A stretch of DNA of 12,927 nucleotides from CAYLNG01 sp964497855 (GCA_964497855.1 CAZCFM010000108.1:1-12927); one strand, 5' to 3'. Shown: positions 1 to 7,147, numbered from the stretch's first letter. Notes: generated by a model from the sequence alone, not told the origin. Numbers and translations are program-made.

Positions 1-54
1 ATGCGGCTGAAGGTGCATAGCCCTTTGGGCGGGGAGTTGCAGCTTGAATCCTAA
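1..54 (+). CDS. Possible C-terminal tail of an upstream gene (partial)
   Basis: Frame 1 is open from the left edge to a TAA at 52-54 and reads as a short tail ending LGGELQLES. Twelve of its sixteen sense codons end in G or C, like the real genes of this window. The 5' part is outside the window, so no family can be named. The ATG at position 1 need not be a start codon. With so few codons, chance openness is quite possible. Confidence 0.25.
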   Translation: MRLKVHSPLGGELQLES

Positions 55-130
55 GGCTGTATATGGCCAACTCGTGGACGATCGGCTGCGTCGATTGGGG
101 CTGCGCGTCTAGCGAAGGATGTTGGGTGCG

Positions 131-168
131 ACGGAATGAGTCTGTCATACGCTGTTTGTTCATTCCGT
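131..168. other. Hairpin in the dnaK upstream region
   Basis: ACGGAATGA (131-139) is the exact reverse complement of TCATTCCGT (160-168), a 9-bp stem around a 20-base loop. Two G-T pairs could extend it inward. No T-run follows, so it is not a standard intrinsic terminator. It may be an RNA fold or a protein-binding inverted repeat. Confidence 0.45.
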
Positions 169-175
169 GAGACGT

Positions 176-203
176 GGCGCGGTTCTGCGTGTCGCAGTGC
201 GCC
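176..203. other. GC-rich hairpin in the dnaK upstream region
   Basis: GGCGC (176-180) pairs with GCGCC (199-203), and inside it CTGCG (185-189) pairs with CGCAG (193-197) around a TGT loop. The two stems are separated by four unpaired bases on one side and one on the other. It lies eight bases after the 131-168 hairpin. No T-tract follows, so a terminator role is not supported. Confidence 0.4.
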
Positions 204-252
204 ATCCTGACGCTATTCTCTGTCACACTTTCAGTCTCCGCATAGAACTAAA

Positions 253-291
253 TATTTACTAATCATTTATCGTAAACAGTTTAAGTAAATA
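253..291. promoter_or_regulatory. Inverted repeat in AT-rich dnaK promoter region (candidate operator)
   Basis: TATTTACT (253-260) and AGTAAATA (284-291) are perfect reverse complements with 23 bases between them. Equivalent positions are 31 bases apart, about three helical turns. The right arm overlaps TAAATA (286-291), a plausible -10 element that would start transcription near 298, just before the leader helix. No good -35 hexamer is seen at the right distance. A repressor or activator site is possible, but chance palindromes are frequent in such AT-rich DNA. Confidence 0.35.
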
Positions 292-315
292 AATCTTCAC
301 TTGGCACGGGCTCTG

Positions 316-360
316 CTTTGTTCGGTGTACTCATCATCAGTAACCTCACACCGAGTAAAG
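316..360 (+). promoter_or_regulatory. dnaK leader helix masking the Shine-Dalgarno (candidate RNA thermometer)
   Basis: In the RNA, 316-328 (CTTTGTTCGGTGT) can pair with 348-360 (ACACCGAGTAAAG) as 13 consecutive base pairs, eleven Watson-Crick and two adjacent G-U. The 3' strand ends in AAAG of the dnaK Shine-Dalgarno AAAGGA (357-362), so UUU at 317-319 pairs with it. G361 would face G315 and A362 could pair with U314. Inside, ACT (329-331) and AGT (339-341) can form a small extra stem. Weak A-U and G-U pairs near the ribosome site above a stable stem are typical of fourU/ROSE-like thermometers. A thermosensor role is inferred. Confidence 0.5.
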
Positions 361-370
361 GAAAAACACC

Positions 371-2263
371 ATGTCCAAGGTTCTAGGTATCGATTTAGGA
401 ACGACCAACTCCTGTATGGCCATTATGGAGGGCGGCGAACCCGTCGTCATCCCCAATGCCGAAGGCGCGCGCACCACCCCTTCCGTTGTCGCGTTCACCA
501 AAGACGGCGAACGTCTGGTCGGCCAGGCCGCAAAACGCCAGGCGGTCACCAATCCCCAGAACACCATTTCCTCGGTGAAACGGTTCATGGGCCGTCGCCA
601 CGACGAAGTGAGCGCGGAACTGAAATACGTCCCCTACAAGGTCTCCAAAGCCGCCAATGGCGATGCGCAGATCGAAGCCTCGGGACGCACCTATTCTCCG
701 CCCGAAATTTCCGCGATGATTCTGCAGAAGCTGAAAGCCGATGCGGAAGCCTATCTCGGCGAAAAAATCACCCAGGCCGTGATCACTGTTCCGGCCTATT
801 TTAACGACAGCCAGCGCCAGGCCACCAAAGACGCCGGCCGCATTGCCGGCCTCGAAGTGCTGCGCATCATCAACGAGCCCACCGCCGCTTCGCTGGCCTA
901 CGGTCTCGACAAAAAAGCCGAAGAAAACATCGCCGTGTACGACTTGGGCGGCGGCACTTTCGACATCTCCGTTCTCGAAATCGGCGACGGCGTGTTCGAA
1001 GTGAAAGCCACGAACGGCGACACCCACCTGGGCGGCGACGACTTCGATCAGATCATCATCCAGTTCCTCAACGACAGCTTCAAAAAAGAAAACGGCATCG
1101 ACCTGACCAAAGATCCGATGGCCCTGCAGCGTCTGAAAGAAGAAGCCGAGAAGGCCAAAATCGCCCTCTCCAGCTCCATGTCCTACGACATCAATCTGCC
1201 CTTCATCACCGCCGACGCCTCGGGCCCGAAACACCTGAACGTCACCCTCTCCCGCGCCAAGCTGGAACAGCTCGTGGACGTTCTGATCGAGCGCTCCATC
1301 ACCCCGGTTACGAACTGCCTCAAGGATTCCGGCGTCAGCCTCGCCAAAATCCAGGAAGTGGTTCTCGTGGGCGGTTCGACCCGCATGCCCAAGGTGCAGG
1401 AACGCGTCAAAGCCTTCTTCGGCAAAGAGCCGCACAAGGGTGTGAACCCCGACGAAGTGGTCGCTATCGGCGCCTCCATTCAGGGCGGCGTTCTCAAGGG
1501 CGAAGTCAAGGATGTGCTCTTGCTCGACGTGACCCCGCTGACCCTCGGCATTGAAACCATGGGCGGCATCGCCACGCCGCTCATCGAACGCAACACCACG
1601 ATTCCCACCAAGAAGTCGGAAATCTTTTCGACCGCCGCCGACAACCAGCCGCAGGTGGACATCCGTGTCCTGCAGGGCGAGCGCAAAATGGCCAGCGACA
1701 ACAAGACCATCGGCCTCTTCAGCCTCGACGGTATTGCCCCGGCTCCGCGCGGTCGCCCGCAGATCGAAGTGACCTTCGACATCGACGCCAACGGCATCCT
1801 GCACGTCAACGCCAAGGACCTTGGCACCGGCAAAGAGCAGAAAATCACCATCCAGGCCTCCAGCGGTCTCGATGAAAAAGATATTCAGCGCATGGTCCGC
1901 GATGCCGAAGAACACGCCTCCGAAGATGCCACCCGCAAAGAAGCCGCTGAAGTCCACAACCAAGGCGACGCCATGGTCTTCCAGATGGAAAAACTGCTCA
2001 AGGAAAATGGCGACAAGGTTCCCGCCGACGCCAAGGCCAAGGTCGAAGAGAAAATCGCCGACCTCAAGAAAGCGGTCGAATCCAAAGACACCGAGCGCAC
2101 CAAAAAAGCGATGGCGGACCTGCAGCAGGCCGCCCAGGCCATCGGCGAAGCCCTCTACGCCCAGCCCAACGCGGGCGGCGCTCAGAGCAGCGACAGCAGC
2201 AATGCGTCCAACCCCAAAAAGGACGACGGCGACGATATTATCGATGCCGAAGTCGTGAACTAA
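371..2263 (+). CDS. dnaK: Chaperone protein DnaK (Hsp70)
   Basis: ATP-dependent cytosolic Hsp70 chaperone that binds exposed hydrophobic segments of unfolded proteins, normally cycling with DnaJ and GrpE (neither is in this window). The protein is 630 residues, normal for the family. Actin-like ATPase domain: phosphate motif GIDLGTTNS at 6-14, VPAYFNDSQRQATKDAG at 140-156, phosphate-2 motif DLGGGTFDIS at 191-200 (T196 matches the family's autophosphorylated Thr), and VLVGGSTRMPKVQ at 331-343. The conserved linker DVLLLDVTPL is at 381-390, followed by the substrate-binding beta domain and a helical lid. The tail is acidic, DDGDDIIDAEVVN, close to the usual EEVD-like bacterial ends. The segment near 80-110 missing in Gram-positive DnaK is present. 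The ATG at 371 has AAAGGA at 357-362. It is first in a cluster with groES and groEL. Confidence 0.99.
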   Translation: MSKVLGIDLGTTNSCMAIMEGGEPVVIPNAEGARTTPSVVAFTKDGERLVGQAAKRQAVTNPQNTISSVKRFMGRRHDEVSAELKYVPYKVSKAANGDAQIEASGRTYSPPEISAMILQKLKADAEAYLGEKITQAVITVPAYFNDSQRQATKDAGRIAGLEVLRIINEPTAASLAYGLDKKAEENIAVYDLGGGTFDISVLEIGDGVFEVKATNGDTHLGGDDFDQIIIQFLNDSFKKENGIDLTKDPMALQRLKEEAEKAKIALSSSMSYDINLPFITADASGPKHLNVTLSRAKLEQLVDVLIERSITPVTNCLKDSGVSLAKIQEVVLVGGSTRMPKVQERVKAFFGKEPHKGVNPDEVVAIGASIQGGVLKGEVKDVLLLDVTPLTLGIETMGGIATPLIERNTTIPTKKSEIFSTAADNQPQVDIRVLQGERKMASDNKTIGLFSLDGIAPAPRGRPQIEVTFDIDANGILHVNAKDLGTGKEQKITIQASSGLDEKDIQRMVRDAEEHASEDATRKEAAEVHNQGDAMVFQMEKLLKENGDKVPADAKAKVEEKIADLKKAVESKDTERTKKAMADLQQAAQAIGEALYAQPNAGGAQSSDSSNASNPKKDDGDDIIDAEVVN

Positions 2264-2275
2264 GCTTTTCCAAAC

Positions 2276-2302
2276 GCCGCCGCGAAACGCGTCGGCATTT
2301 TT
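2276..2302 (+). terminator. Terminator-like hairpin between dnaK and groES
   Basis: GCCG (2276-2279) plus CGCG (2281-2284) pair with CGCG (2288-2291) plus CGGC (2293-2296), leaving one C-T mismatch and an AAA loop, followed by ATTTTT (2297-2302). This has the form of an intrinsic terminator placed 12 bases after the dnaK stop. Only about 30 bases remain before the groES start, too few for a separate promoter after it. It therefore probably acts as a leaky terminator or an mRNA processing/stability element within a shared transcript. Confidence 0.65.
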
Positions 2303-2333
2303 GTCAACCCAACCCAACAAGGAGTACATGCAG

Positions 2334-2624
2334 ATGAAATTCCAACCTCTCGGAGACCGCGTGCTGGTCAAACCGTCCAAGGAAGATGAACAGAAAGTCG
2401 GCGGAATCATTATCCCCGATTCAGCCAAAGAAAAGCCCCAGCAGGGCGTCGTCAAGGCCATTGGCACTGGCGGCAAAGACAGCAACGGCAATGACATCGT
2501 TTTCCACGTCAAAGTCGGCGACACCATTCTCCTGCCCAAATACGGCGGAAACGAGATCAAGTTCGACGGCGAAACCTACCAGATTCTCCGCCAGGACGAC
2601 ATTCTCGGCGTCGTCAACAAGTAA
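2334..2624 (+). CDS. groES: Co-chaperonin GroES (Hsp10)
   Basis: Heptameric lid that closes the GroEL cavity during ATP-driven protein folding in the cytosol. The product is 96 residues, the usual size. It opens MKFQPLGDRVLVKP, typical of the family. The mobile loop (about 17-32) carries the GroEL-contacting triplet I25-I26-I27 within GGIIIP, and the protein ends LGVVNK. The start at 2334 is chosen because AAGGAG (2319-2324) lies nine bases upstream. An in-frame ATG at 2328 is only three bases from it, and a TTG at 2301 lies inside the preceding hairpin's T-run. groEL begins 31 bases after the stop, so the pair is surely co-transcribed. Confidence 0.98.
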   Translation: MKFQPLGDRVLVKPSKEDEQKVGGIIIPDSAKEKPQQGVVKAIGTGGKDSNGNDIVFHVKVGDTILLPKYGGNEIKFDGETYQILRQDDILGVVNK

Positions 2625-2655
2625 TTTATAACCACCCAAAAAGGAGCTAACACAC

Positions 2656-4311
2656 ATGTCAGCCAAACAACTCGTATTTGACACCGAAGCCCGCCAACTC
2701 GTGCTCGCCGGCGTCCAGAAACTCAGCCGCGCCGTTGCCGTCACCATGGGCCCCAAAGGCCGCAACGTGGTGATCGACAAAAAATTCGGTTCCCCCACCG
2801 TGACCAAAGACGGCGTGTCCGTCGCCAAAGAAATCGAACTGGAAAACCCCTTCGAAAACATGGGTGCCCAGATGGTCCGCGAAGTCGCGAGCAAGACCTC
2901 CGACGTGGCCGGTGACGGCACCACGACCGCGACCGTTCTGGCCCACGCGATCTATCGCGAAGGTCTGAAAAACGTCACCGCCGGCGCCAACCCCATGGGC
3001 ATCAAACGCGGTATCGACAAAGCGGTGGAAGCCGTCGTCGCCGCCGTCAAGTCCCAGGCCAAAGCTGTCAAAGAATCCGCTGAAATCGCACAGGTTGCGA
3101 CCATTTCCGCGAACGGCGACACCACCATCGGCCAGATCATCGCGGACGCGATGGAAAAAGTCGGCAAAGACGGCACCATCACCGTGGAAGAAGCCAAGTC
3201 CATCGAAACCACCCTCGACGTCGTCGAAGGCATGCAGTTCGACAAGGGCTACCTCTCCCCCTACATGGTGACCAATGCGGACACGATGGAAGTGATCATG
3301 GACAACCCCTCGATCCTGATCTTCGAAAAGAAGATTTCCAACCTCCAGGACCTCCTGCCCCTGCTGCAGAAAGTCGCTCAGAGCGGCCGTCCCCTGCTCA
3401 TCATCGCGGAAGACGTCGAAGGCGAAGCGCTGGCCACCCTCGTGGTGAACAAACTGCGCGGCACCCTGAATGCGGCTGCGGTGAAAGCCCCCGGCTTCGG
3501 CGACCGCCGCAAAGCCATGCTCGAAGACATCGCCGTCCTCACGGGCGGACGCTGCATCACCGAAGACCTTGGCATCAAACTCGAAAATGTCACCATGGAT
3601 GACCTTGGCACCGCCAAACGCGTCTCCATCGACAAAGAAAGCACCACGATCGTGGAAGGTGCAGGCACCACGGAGTCCATCCAGGGCCGCATCAGCCAGA
3701 TCAAACGCCAGATCGACGAAACCTCCTCCGACTACGACCGCGAGAAACTCCAGGAACGCCTGGCCAAACTCGCCGGCGGTGTCGCGGTGATTAACGTCGG
3801 TGCGGCCACCGAAACCGAAATGAAGGAAAAGAAAGCCCGCGTGGAAGACGCGCTGCACGCGACCCGCGCTGCGGTGGAAGAAGGCATTGTCGCCGGTGGC
3901 GGCACCGCCCTCATCCGCGCCCAGTCGGCTCTCGACGCCCTCAAATTGACCGGTGAAGAAGCCATTGGTGTCGACATCATCCGCAAAGCCTGCGAAGCCC
4001 CGCTGCGTCAGCTCGTGGCCAACGCCGGCGGCGAAGGCGCGATCGTCGTCGAGAAGGTCAAAGCCGGCAAAGCCAACCATGGCTATGACGTTGCGACCGG
4101 CGAATACGGCGACCTGGTGAAAGCCGGGATCATCGACCCCGCCAAGGTGACCCGTTTTGCCCTGCAGAACGCCGCGTCCATTGCCTCCCTGCTCCTGACG
4201 ACCGAGTGCATGATCACCGATCTGCCCGAGAAGAAGGAAGCCGGCGGCGGCGGTGGTGGCGGTGGCATGGGTGGAATGGGCGGAATGGGTGGCATGGACG
4301 GAATGATGTAA
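2656..4311 (+). CDS. groEL: Chaperonin GroEL (Hsp60)
   Basis: ATP-dependent double-ring chaperonin that folds proteins inside a cavity capped by GroES. It has 551 residues, slightly longer than E. coli GroEL. Key nucleotide residues occupy the same numbers as in E. coli: D52 in TKDGVSVAKEI, D87 in VAGDGTTTATVLA, and D398 in ARVEDALHATRAAVEEG. The equatorial GGGTALIRA follows at 414-422. The tail is the flexible Gly/Met type (eight consecutive Gly, then GGM repeats ending in GMDGMM), which normally projects into the cavity. ATG 2656 is preceded by AAGGAG (2641-2646) nine bases upstream. It is the last gene of the chaperone cluster and is followed by a strong terminator. Confidence 0.99.
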   Translation: MSAKQLVFDTEARQLVLAGVQKLSRAVAVTMGPKGRNVVIDKKFGSPTVTKDGVSVAKEIELENPFENMGAQMVREVASKTSDVAGDGTTTATVLAHAIYREGLKNVTAGANPMGIKRGIDKAVEAVVAAVKSQAKAVKESAEIAQVATISANGDTTIGQIIADAMEKVGKDGTITVEEAKSIETTLDVVEGMQFDKGYLSPYMVTNADTMEVIMDNPSILIFEKKISNLQDLLPLLQKVAQSGRPLLIIAEDVEGEALATLVVNKLRGTLNAAAVKAPGFGDRRKAMLEDIAVLTGGRCITEDLGIKLENVTMDDLGTAKRVSIDKESTTIVEGAGTTESIQGRISQIKRQIDETSSDYDREKLQERLAKLAGGVAVINVGAATETEMKEKKARVEDALHATRAAVEEGIVAGGGTALIRAQSALDALKLTGEEAIGVDIIRKACEAPLRQLVANAGGEGAIVVEKVKAGKANHGYDVATGEYGDLVKAGIIDPAKVTRFALQNAASIASLLLTTECMITDLPEKKEAGGGGGGGGMGGMGGMGGMDGMM

Positions 4312-4340
4312 TCGTTCCGGGCCTCCAACCCGACCCCCGA

Positions 4341-4371
4341 AAGCCCCGCCGCAACCCGGCGGGGCTTTTTT
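4341..4371 (+). terminator. Intrinsic terminator after groEL
   Basis: AAGCCCCGCCG (4341-4351) and CGGCGGGGCTT (4357-4367) form a perfect 11-bp stem around CAACC, followed by a run of six T (4366-4371). It lies 29 bases after the groEL stop. The permease gene on the other strand stops 18 bases beyond it, so the same hairpin may also end that convergent transcript, with a weaker T-run. Confidence 0.95.
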
Positions 4372-4389
4372 GTGGACCCACCTCGCCGC

Positions 4390-5517
4390 TCACATCTGAA
4401 CATCGGTTTTCGGCAGATATTTCTCCCGGGCCAGACGCCAGAAGACCACCAGAAAGGCCGTGAGCGGAATGGCCAGGATTAAACCGAAAACGCCGCCAAT
4501 GGCCCTGCCCCAGAAAAACATGGCAAACACAACCGCCATGGGATGGAGTCCGGTTTTGTCCCCGAGAATGCGCGGGGTCAGGATGTAACTTTCGACGGCC
4601 TGGGTCACGGCCAGAACGACCAGAACGGCGATTACGAGCCCCAGCCCTCCCCCAGGCTGCAACGCGGCCAGAGGGATCATGATCGACAACGCGATAAAAT
4701 TGCCAAGATATGGAACCATGTTCAGCAAACCGAAAAGAATGCCGAGGACAAATCCATAGTTGAGTCCGCAAAGACTGAAGCCCAGGGCCATCAGCACGCC
4801 TTGCGCCATGGCGATGCTCAATTGACCGCGGAAAAAGGTCACAACAATCTCCACAAACTGGCTCAGCAGGAACAGAACATCGTTGCGGGTTTCCTCCGGA
4901 AGAAAGGGCAGAAACTGACGGAACTGTTCGAGGCGGAACGGCGGGGCCGTCAGAAAGAAAATCAGGTACACGGGCATAACGGCCCAGTTCAGCAGAACGC
5001 CGAACGCGCCCAAAATGCCGAACAAACTCTGCGCCCCCCCGCTGGCAAGGCTGTAAATCGCGGAACTGTTGCGTCCCAGCCATTCGCGGATCGCCTCCTC
5101 CCCGCCGACCTTGTCGAGAAGGTCGCGGAGGGCCGGGGCCCGAACCGCCATTTCCGCGCGCAGTGCGGCGATCATTTCCGGCGTGTTCTGCACCAACTGA
5201 TTGATTTGGCTGAGGGCCAGCCCCCCAAAACTCCACACCAGCATCGTCAGCGGCACGAGCAGCAACGCAAACAATACAATCACCGCAACGCTCGACGGCA
5301 GTTTCCAACGCTGACAGAGGAATTGGTAGACGGGACGCAGCAACAGGCTCAGAATGCCCGCCGTTGCCAGCGGGAGAAACACCGCGGAAAACGTGGCGAG
5401 AAAGAGCAGGATCAAGCGGAGACCTGCCACGACGAGGGCACAGAGGGTCAACAAGGCAAGACCGGTGATGGCCTGGGAGATCAGATGGCTTTGTCGGGGA
5501 CTGAATTCAATTTTCAT
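4390..5517 (-). CDS. AI-2E family transporter (TqsA/PerM-like permease)
   Basis: Polytopic inner-membrane protein of 375 residues in the AI-2E transporter family (Pfam PF01594). Some members export small molecules such as autoinducer-2 or act as ion antiporters; the substrate here is unknown. Hydrophobic segments lie at about 13-32, 34-60, 75-100, 163-190, 214-228, 240-262, 264-285, 290-306 and 327-358. The soluble segment at about 103-160 between early helices is usual. Family motifs are present: NMVPYLGNFIAL at 266-277, then ESYILTPRILGDKTGLHP at 309-326 and LAIPLTAF at 348-355. ATG 5517 is chosen because the family pattern begins there; upstream codons run into the OmpA-like gene's tail. 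No clear Shine-Dalgarno precedes it. It converges on groEL. Confidence 0.93.
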   Translation of the reverse strand: MKIEFSPRQSHLISQAITGLALLTLCALVVAGLRLILLFLATFSAVFLPLATAGILSLLLRPVYQFLCQRWKLPSSVAVIVLFALLLVPLTMLVWSFGGLALSQINQLVQNTPEMIAALRAEMAVRAPALRDLLDKVGGEEAIREWLGRNSSAIYSLASGGAQSLFGILGAFGVLLNWAVMPVYLIFFLTAPPFRLEQFRQFLPFLPEETRNDVLFLLSQFVEIVVTFFRGQLSIAMAQGVLMALGFSLCGLNYGFVLGILFGLLNMVPYLGNFIALSIMIPLAALQPGGGLGLVIAVLVVLAVTQAVESYILTPRILGDKTGLHPMAVVFAMFFWGRAIGGVFGLILAIPLTAFLVVFWRLAREKYLPKTDVQM

Positions 5518-5564
5518 AAGGTCATATTTGACGCCCCCCGCCCGGAACCGCAATCCCCAAATGC

Positions 5565-5581
5565 CGGGATTTCCGATCCCG
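5565..5581. other. Short hairpin upstream of the AI-2E permease
   Basis: CGGGAT (5565-5570) and ATCCCG (5576-5581) form a 6-bp stem around TTCCG, between the terminator of the OmpA-like gene and the permease start. It could be an operator or part of the permease leader, but it is short enough to be chance. Confidence 0.25.
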
Positions 5582-5588
5582 TACAAAT

Positions 5589-5617
5589 GAAAGAGCGGAC
5601 ACAAGGTCCGCTCTTTC
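5589..5617 (-). terminator. Intrinsic terminator of the OmpA-like gene
   Basis: GAAAGAGCGGAC (5589-5600) and GTCCGCTCTTTC (5606-5617) form a perfect 12-bp stem with a five-base loop. It begins 36 bases downstream of the OmpA-like stop on the minus strand. Reading that strand, the stem ends CTTTC and is followed by ATTTGT, a weak T-tract. On the plus strand it is followed by GGTTTTG, but no plus-strand gene ends nearby. Confidence 0.8.
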
Positions 5618-5653
5618 GGTTTTGTTTCGGGCGGAGGTCTCCGCCTGCGGGGC

Positions 5654-7147
5654 TCAGGGAGCCGCGGGGCTGTTCCGATTGATGTAGATTTCCACGCGGC
5701 GGTTCCGCTGCATGTTCTCTTCGGTGTCATTGGGAGCGCGCGGCATGTCGAAGCCGTGGCCTTTTGCCGTCAAACGGCTGCCCGCAATGGATCCGTGCGA
5801 CATCAGGAACTCGCGGACGGCTTCGGCGCGGCGCTGCGACAAACGCATGTTGTGATCGCGCTTGGAGGTTTTACGTCTGTCCGCGTGACCTTCAATGACC
5901 GCAATGGAAGTGGGGACGCTCTGCATCATGGCCACAACCCGGTTGAGATCTTCGACTTCGATCTTGCGAATCGTGGCTTTATCCACATCGAACTCCACGC
6001 GGATTTCGTAGCGGAGGAAGTCATCGGCGGGATCGAGCGGGTTGGTTTTGTCGATCAGAACCTCATGTCCGTCGTCAACGCCACCCTTGTCGGTGTCGGG
6101 CACCAGGGGATTGGTTTTGTAGGTCAGAACTTCATCACCATCGGTGAGACGATCCATGTCGGTGTCGGGATTCAGGGGTTCCGTTTTGTAGGTGTGTACT
6201 TCAGCACCGTCCTTGAGGCCGTCGGCGTCGGTGTCGGGGTTGAGGGGATCGGTTTTGTATGTGTGGACTTCTTCGCCGTCCTTGAGTCCGTCGCCGTCGG
6301 TGTCGGGGTTGAGGGGATCGGTACGGTAAACCTTGACTTCTTCGCCGTCCTTGAGTCCGTCGGCGTCCGTGTCGGGATTGAGGGGATTGGTGAAGTACTT
6401 GAGCACTTCCTCACCGTCCGTCAGTCCGTCGGCATCGGTGTCAGGATTCAGAGGGTCGGTGCCGATTTCGCGTTCGCGGCCATCGGTGAGTCCGTCCCCG
6501 TCGGTGTCGAGATTGCTGGGCACACCGCTGAGTCGGAAATCGGGGGGCAGTTCGGTATTCGGCCGATAATTGATGCCGACACTGACCATCAGGTTGAATT
6601 CGGTGTTTCCACCCACGACAGGCACCTGTGCATCGGAGCGGAGTGCCCAGGCATCGTTGAAGTGGTACATCAATCCACCGCCAGCGTAGAGCTGCACATC
6701 ATTGGTTCCCGCACGAACGTCCTCATCAAACCAGGTGTAGCCGACACCGAGGGAGAGGTAAGGGTCCCAACGCAGGTTTTCGATGCTGCGCAAGTGATAG
6801 TTCAAGTCAAAACCGAGGCGGAAGCCCCGGGTGTCTTCAGCGTCCGGCTCGGTGCCGACATTTCCGCCCAGACGCTTGCGCGTGGGGTTATCACCACTGG
6901 AGCCATCGAGGGAGGGAAAGAGGTCCAAAATACCTTCCCAGCCCCAGCGCTCATCAATGTTTTTCATGGCGCGCAGGGTGATGAAATAGCCGTCGTCGAC
7001 CTCCTGGTCGCCTTCAAAATTGATGTGGCCAACACCGGCGCTGAAGCTCCAGGGGGCACGTTCAAACAGATCAGCCTCCGCGCGGAGGACGGGGGCTGTG
7101 CAGGCCACAAGGCCAGCCATAAAAGACATTAGGGTACGGAAACGCAT
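5654..7147 (-). CDS. OmpA-family outer-membrane protein with thrombospondin type 3 repeats
   Basis: Exported 497-residue protein that probably anchors the outer membrane to peptidoglycan. It has a signal peptide (cleavage expected after LRA at 21-23). A beta-barrel-like N-terminal region covers about 30-195, rich in alternating hydrophobic strands such as YLSLGVGYTWF. Seven tandem Asp-rich thrombospondin type 3 repeats occupy 214-373 (core DTDxDGLxDGEEV), expected to bind calcium. The C-terminal OmpA domain (about 381-490) contains VEFDVDKATI, the peptidoglycan-binding EGHADRR near 419-425, LSQRRAEAVREFL and NRRVEIYIN. ATG 7147 is preferred because GGAG lies nine bases upstream (7157-7160); a TTG at 7162 is also in frame. 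The small membrane gene lies 87 bases upstream on the same strand. Confidence 0.93.
   Translation of the reverse strand: MRFRTLMSFMAGLVACTAPVLRAEADLFERAPWSFSAGVGHINFEGDQEVDDGYFITLRAMKNIDERWGWEGILDLFPSLDGSSGDNPTRKRLGGNVGTEPDAEDTRGFRLGFDLNYHLRSIENLRWDPYLSLGVGYTWFDEDVRAGTNDVQLYAGGGLMYHFNDAWALRSDAQVPVVGGNTEFNLMVSVGINYRPNTELPPDFRLSGVPSNLDTDGDGLTDGREREIGTDPLNPDTDADGLTDGEEVLKYFTNPLNPDTDADGLKDGEEVKVYRTDPLNPDTDGDGLKDGEEVHTYKTDPLNPDTDADGLKDGAEVHTYKTEPLNPDTDMDRLTDGDEVLTYKTNPLVPDTDKGGVDDGHEVLIDKTNPLDPADDFLRYEIRVEFDVDKATIRKIEVEDLNRVVAMMQSVPTSIAVIEGHADRRKTSKRDHNMRLSQRRAEAVREFLMSHGSIAGSRLTAKGHGFDMPRAPNDTEENMQRNRRVEIYINRNSPAAP
6029..6508 (-). repeat. Seven tandem repeats encoding thrombospondin type 3 units
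   Basis: Seven consecutive units of 69 bases (23 residues; the first unit is 22 residues) inside the OmpA-like gene. The consensus is DTDADGLxDGEEVxxYxTxPLNP. Units 2-5 are very similar in both DNA and protein. Unit 6 has Arg in place of Gly (DTDMDRL), and unit 7 is degenerate (DTDKGGVDDG), losing an acidic ligand. The pattern suggests expansion by slippage or unequal recombination in the middle of the array. Confidence 0.95.

Larger units (their letters stand above)
55..370. other. Non-coding region upstream of dnaK
   Basis: These 316 bases hold no convincing gene in any frame. From left to right they contain about 75 bases with nothing recognisable, a hairpin at 131-168, a second hairpin at 176-203, a 60-base block at 241-300 with only 13 G or C (probable promoter region), and the dnaK leader with a long helix at 316-360. 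No classical CIRCE element (TTAGCACTC-N9-GAGTGCTAA) was seen, and no convincing sigma-32-type promoter. The two hairpins could end an upstream transcript or belong to a small RNA. I recognise no 6S, tmRNA, SRP or RNase P signature on either strand. Confidence 0.6.

Noticed and set aside
241..370. CIRCE (HrcA) operator or sigma-32 promoter for dnaK
   Set aside because: Neither TTAGCACTC/GAGTGCTAA nor a CTTGAA-N13-CCCCAT pattern is present. TTGGCAC at 301-307 has no matching inverted half.
2301..2333. TTG start for groES giving an 11-residue N-terminal extension
   Set aside because: The codon lies in the T-run of the preceding hairpin with no Shine-Dalgarno, while ATG 2334 has AAGGAG at ideal spacing and gives the normal GroES N-terminus.
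395..2560. Very long minus-strand open frame (721 codons) opposite dnaK and groES
   Set aside because: Its translation mirrors dnaK/groES codon structure (Phe-, Asp-, Gly-rich low-quality sequence) and spans two certain genes and the gap between them. It is a shadow caused by the C/G-ending codons on the plus strand.
2659..4080. Long minus-strand open frame opposite groEL
   Set aside because: groEL on the plus strand is unquestionable, and the antisense product is repetitive Gly/Phe/Asp-rich sequence with no family resemblance.
5756..7132. Plus-strand open frame of 458 codons with a repetitive GVGVEGIGFV-like sequence
   Set aside because: The apparent repeats are the antisense image of the thrombospondin type 3 repeats of the OmpA-like gene, which has a signal peptide, known domains and a Shine-Dalgarno.
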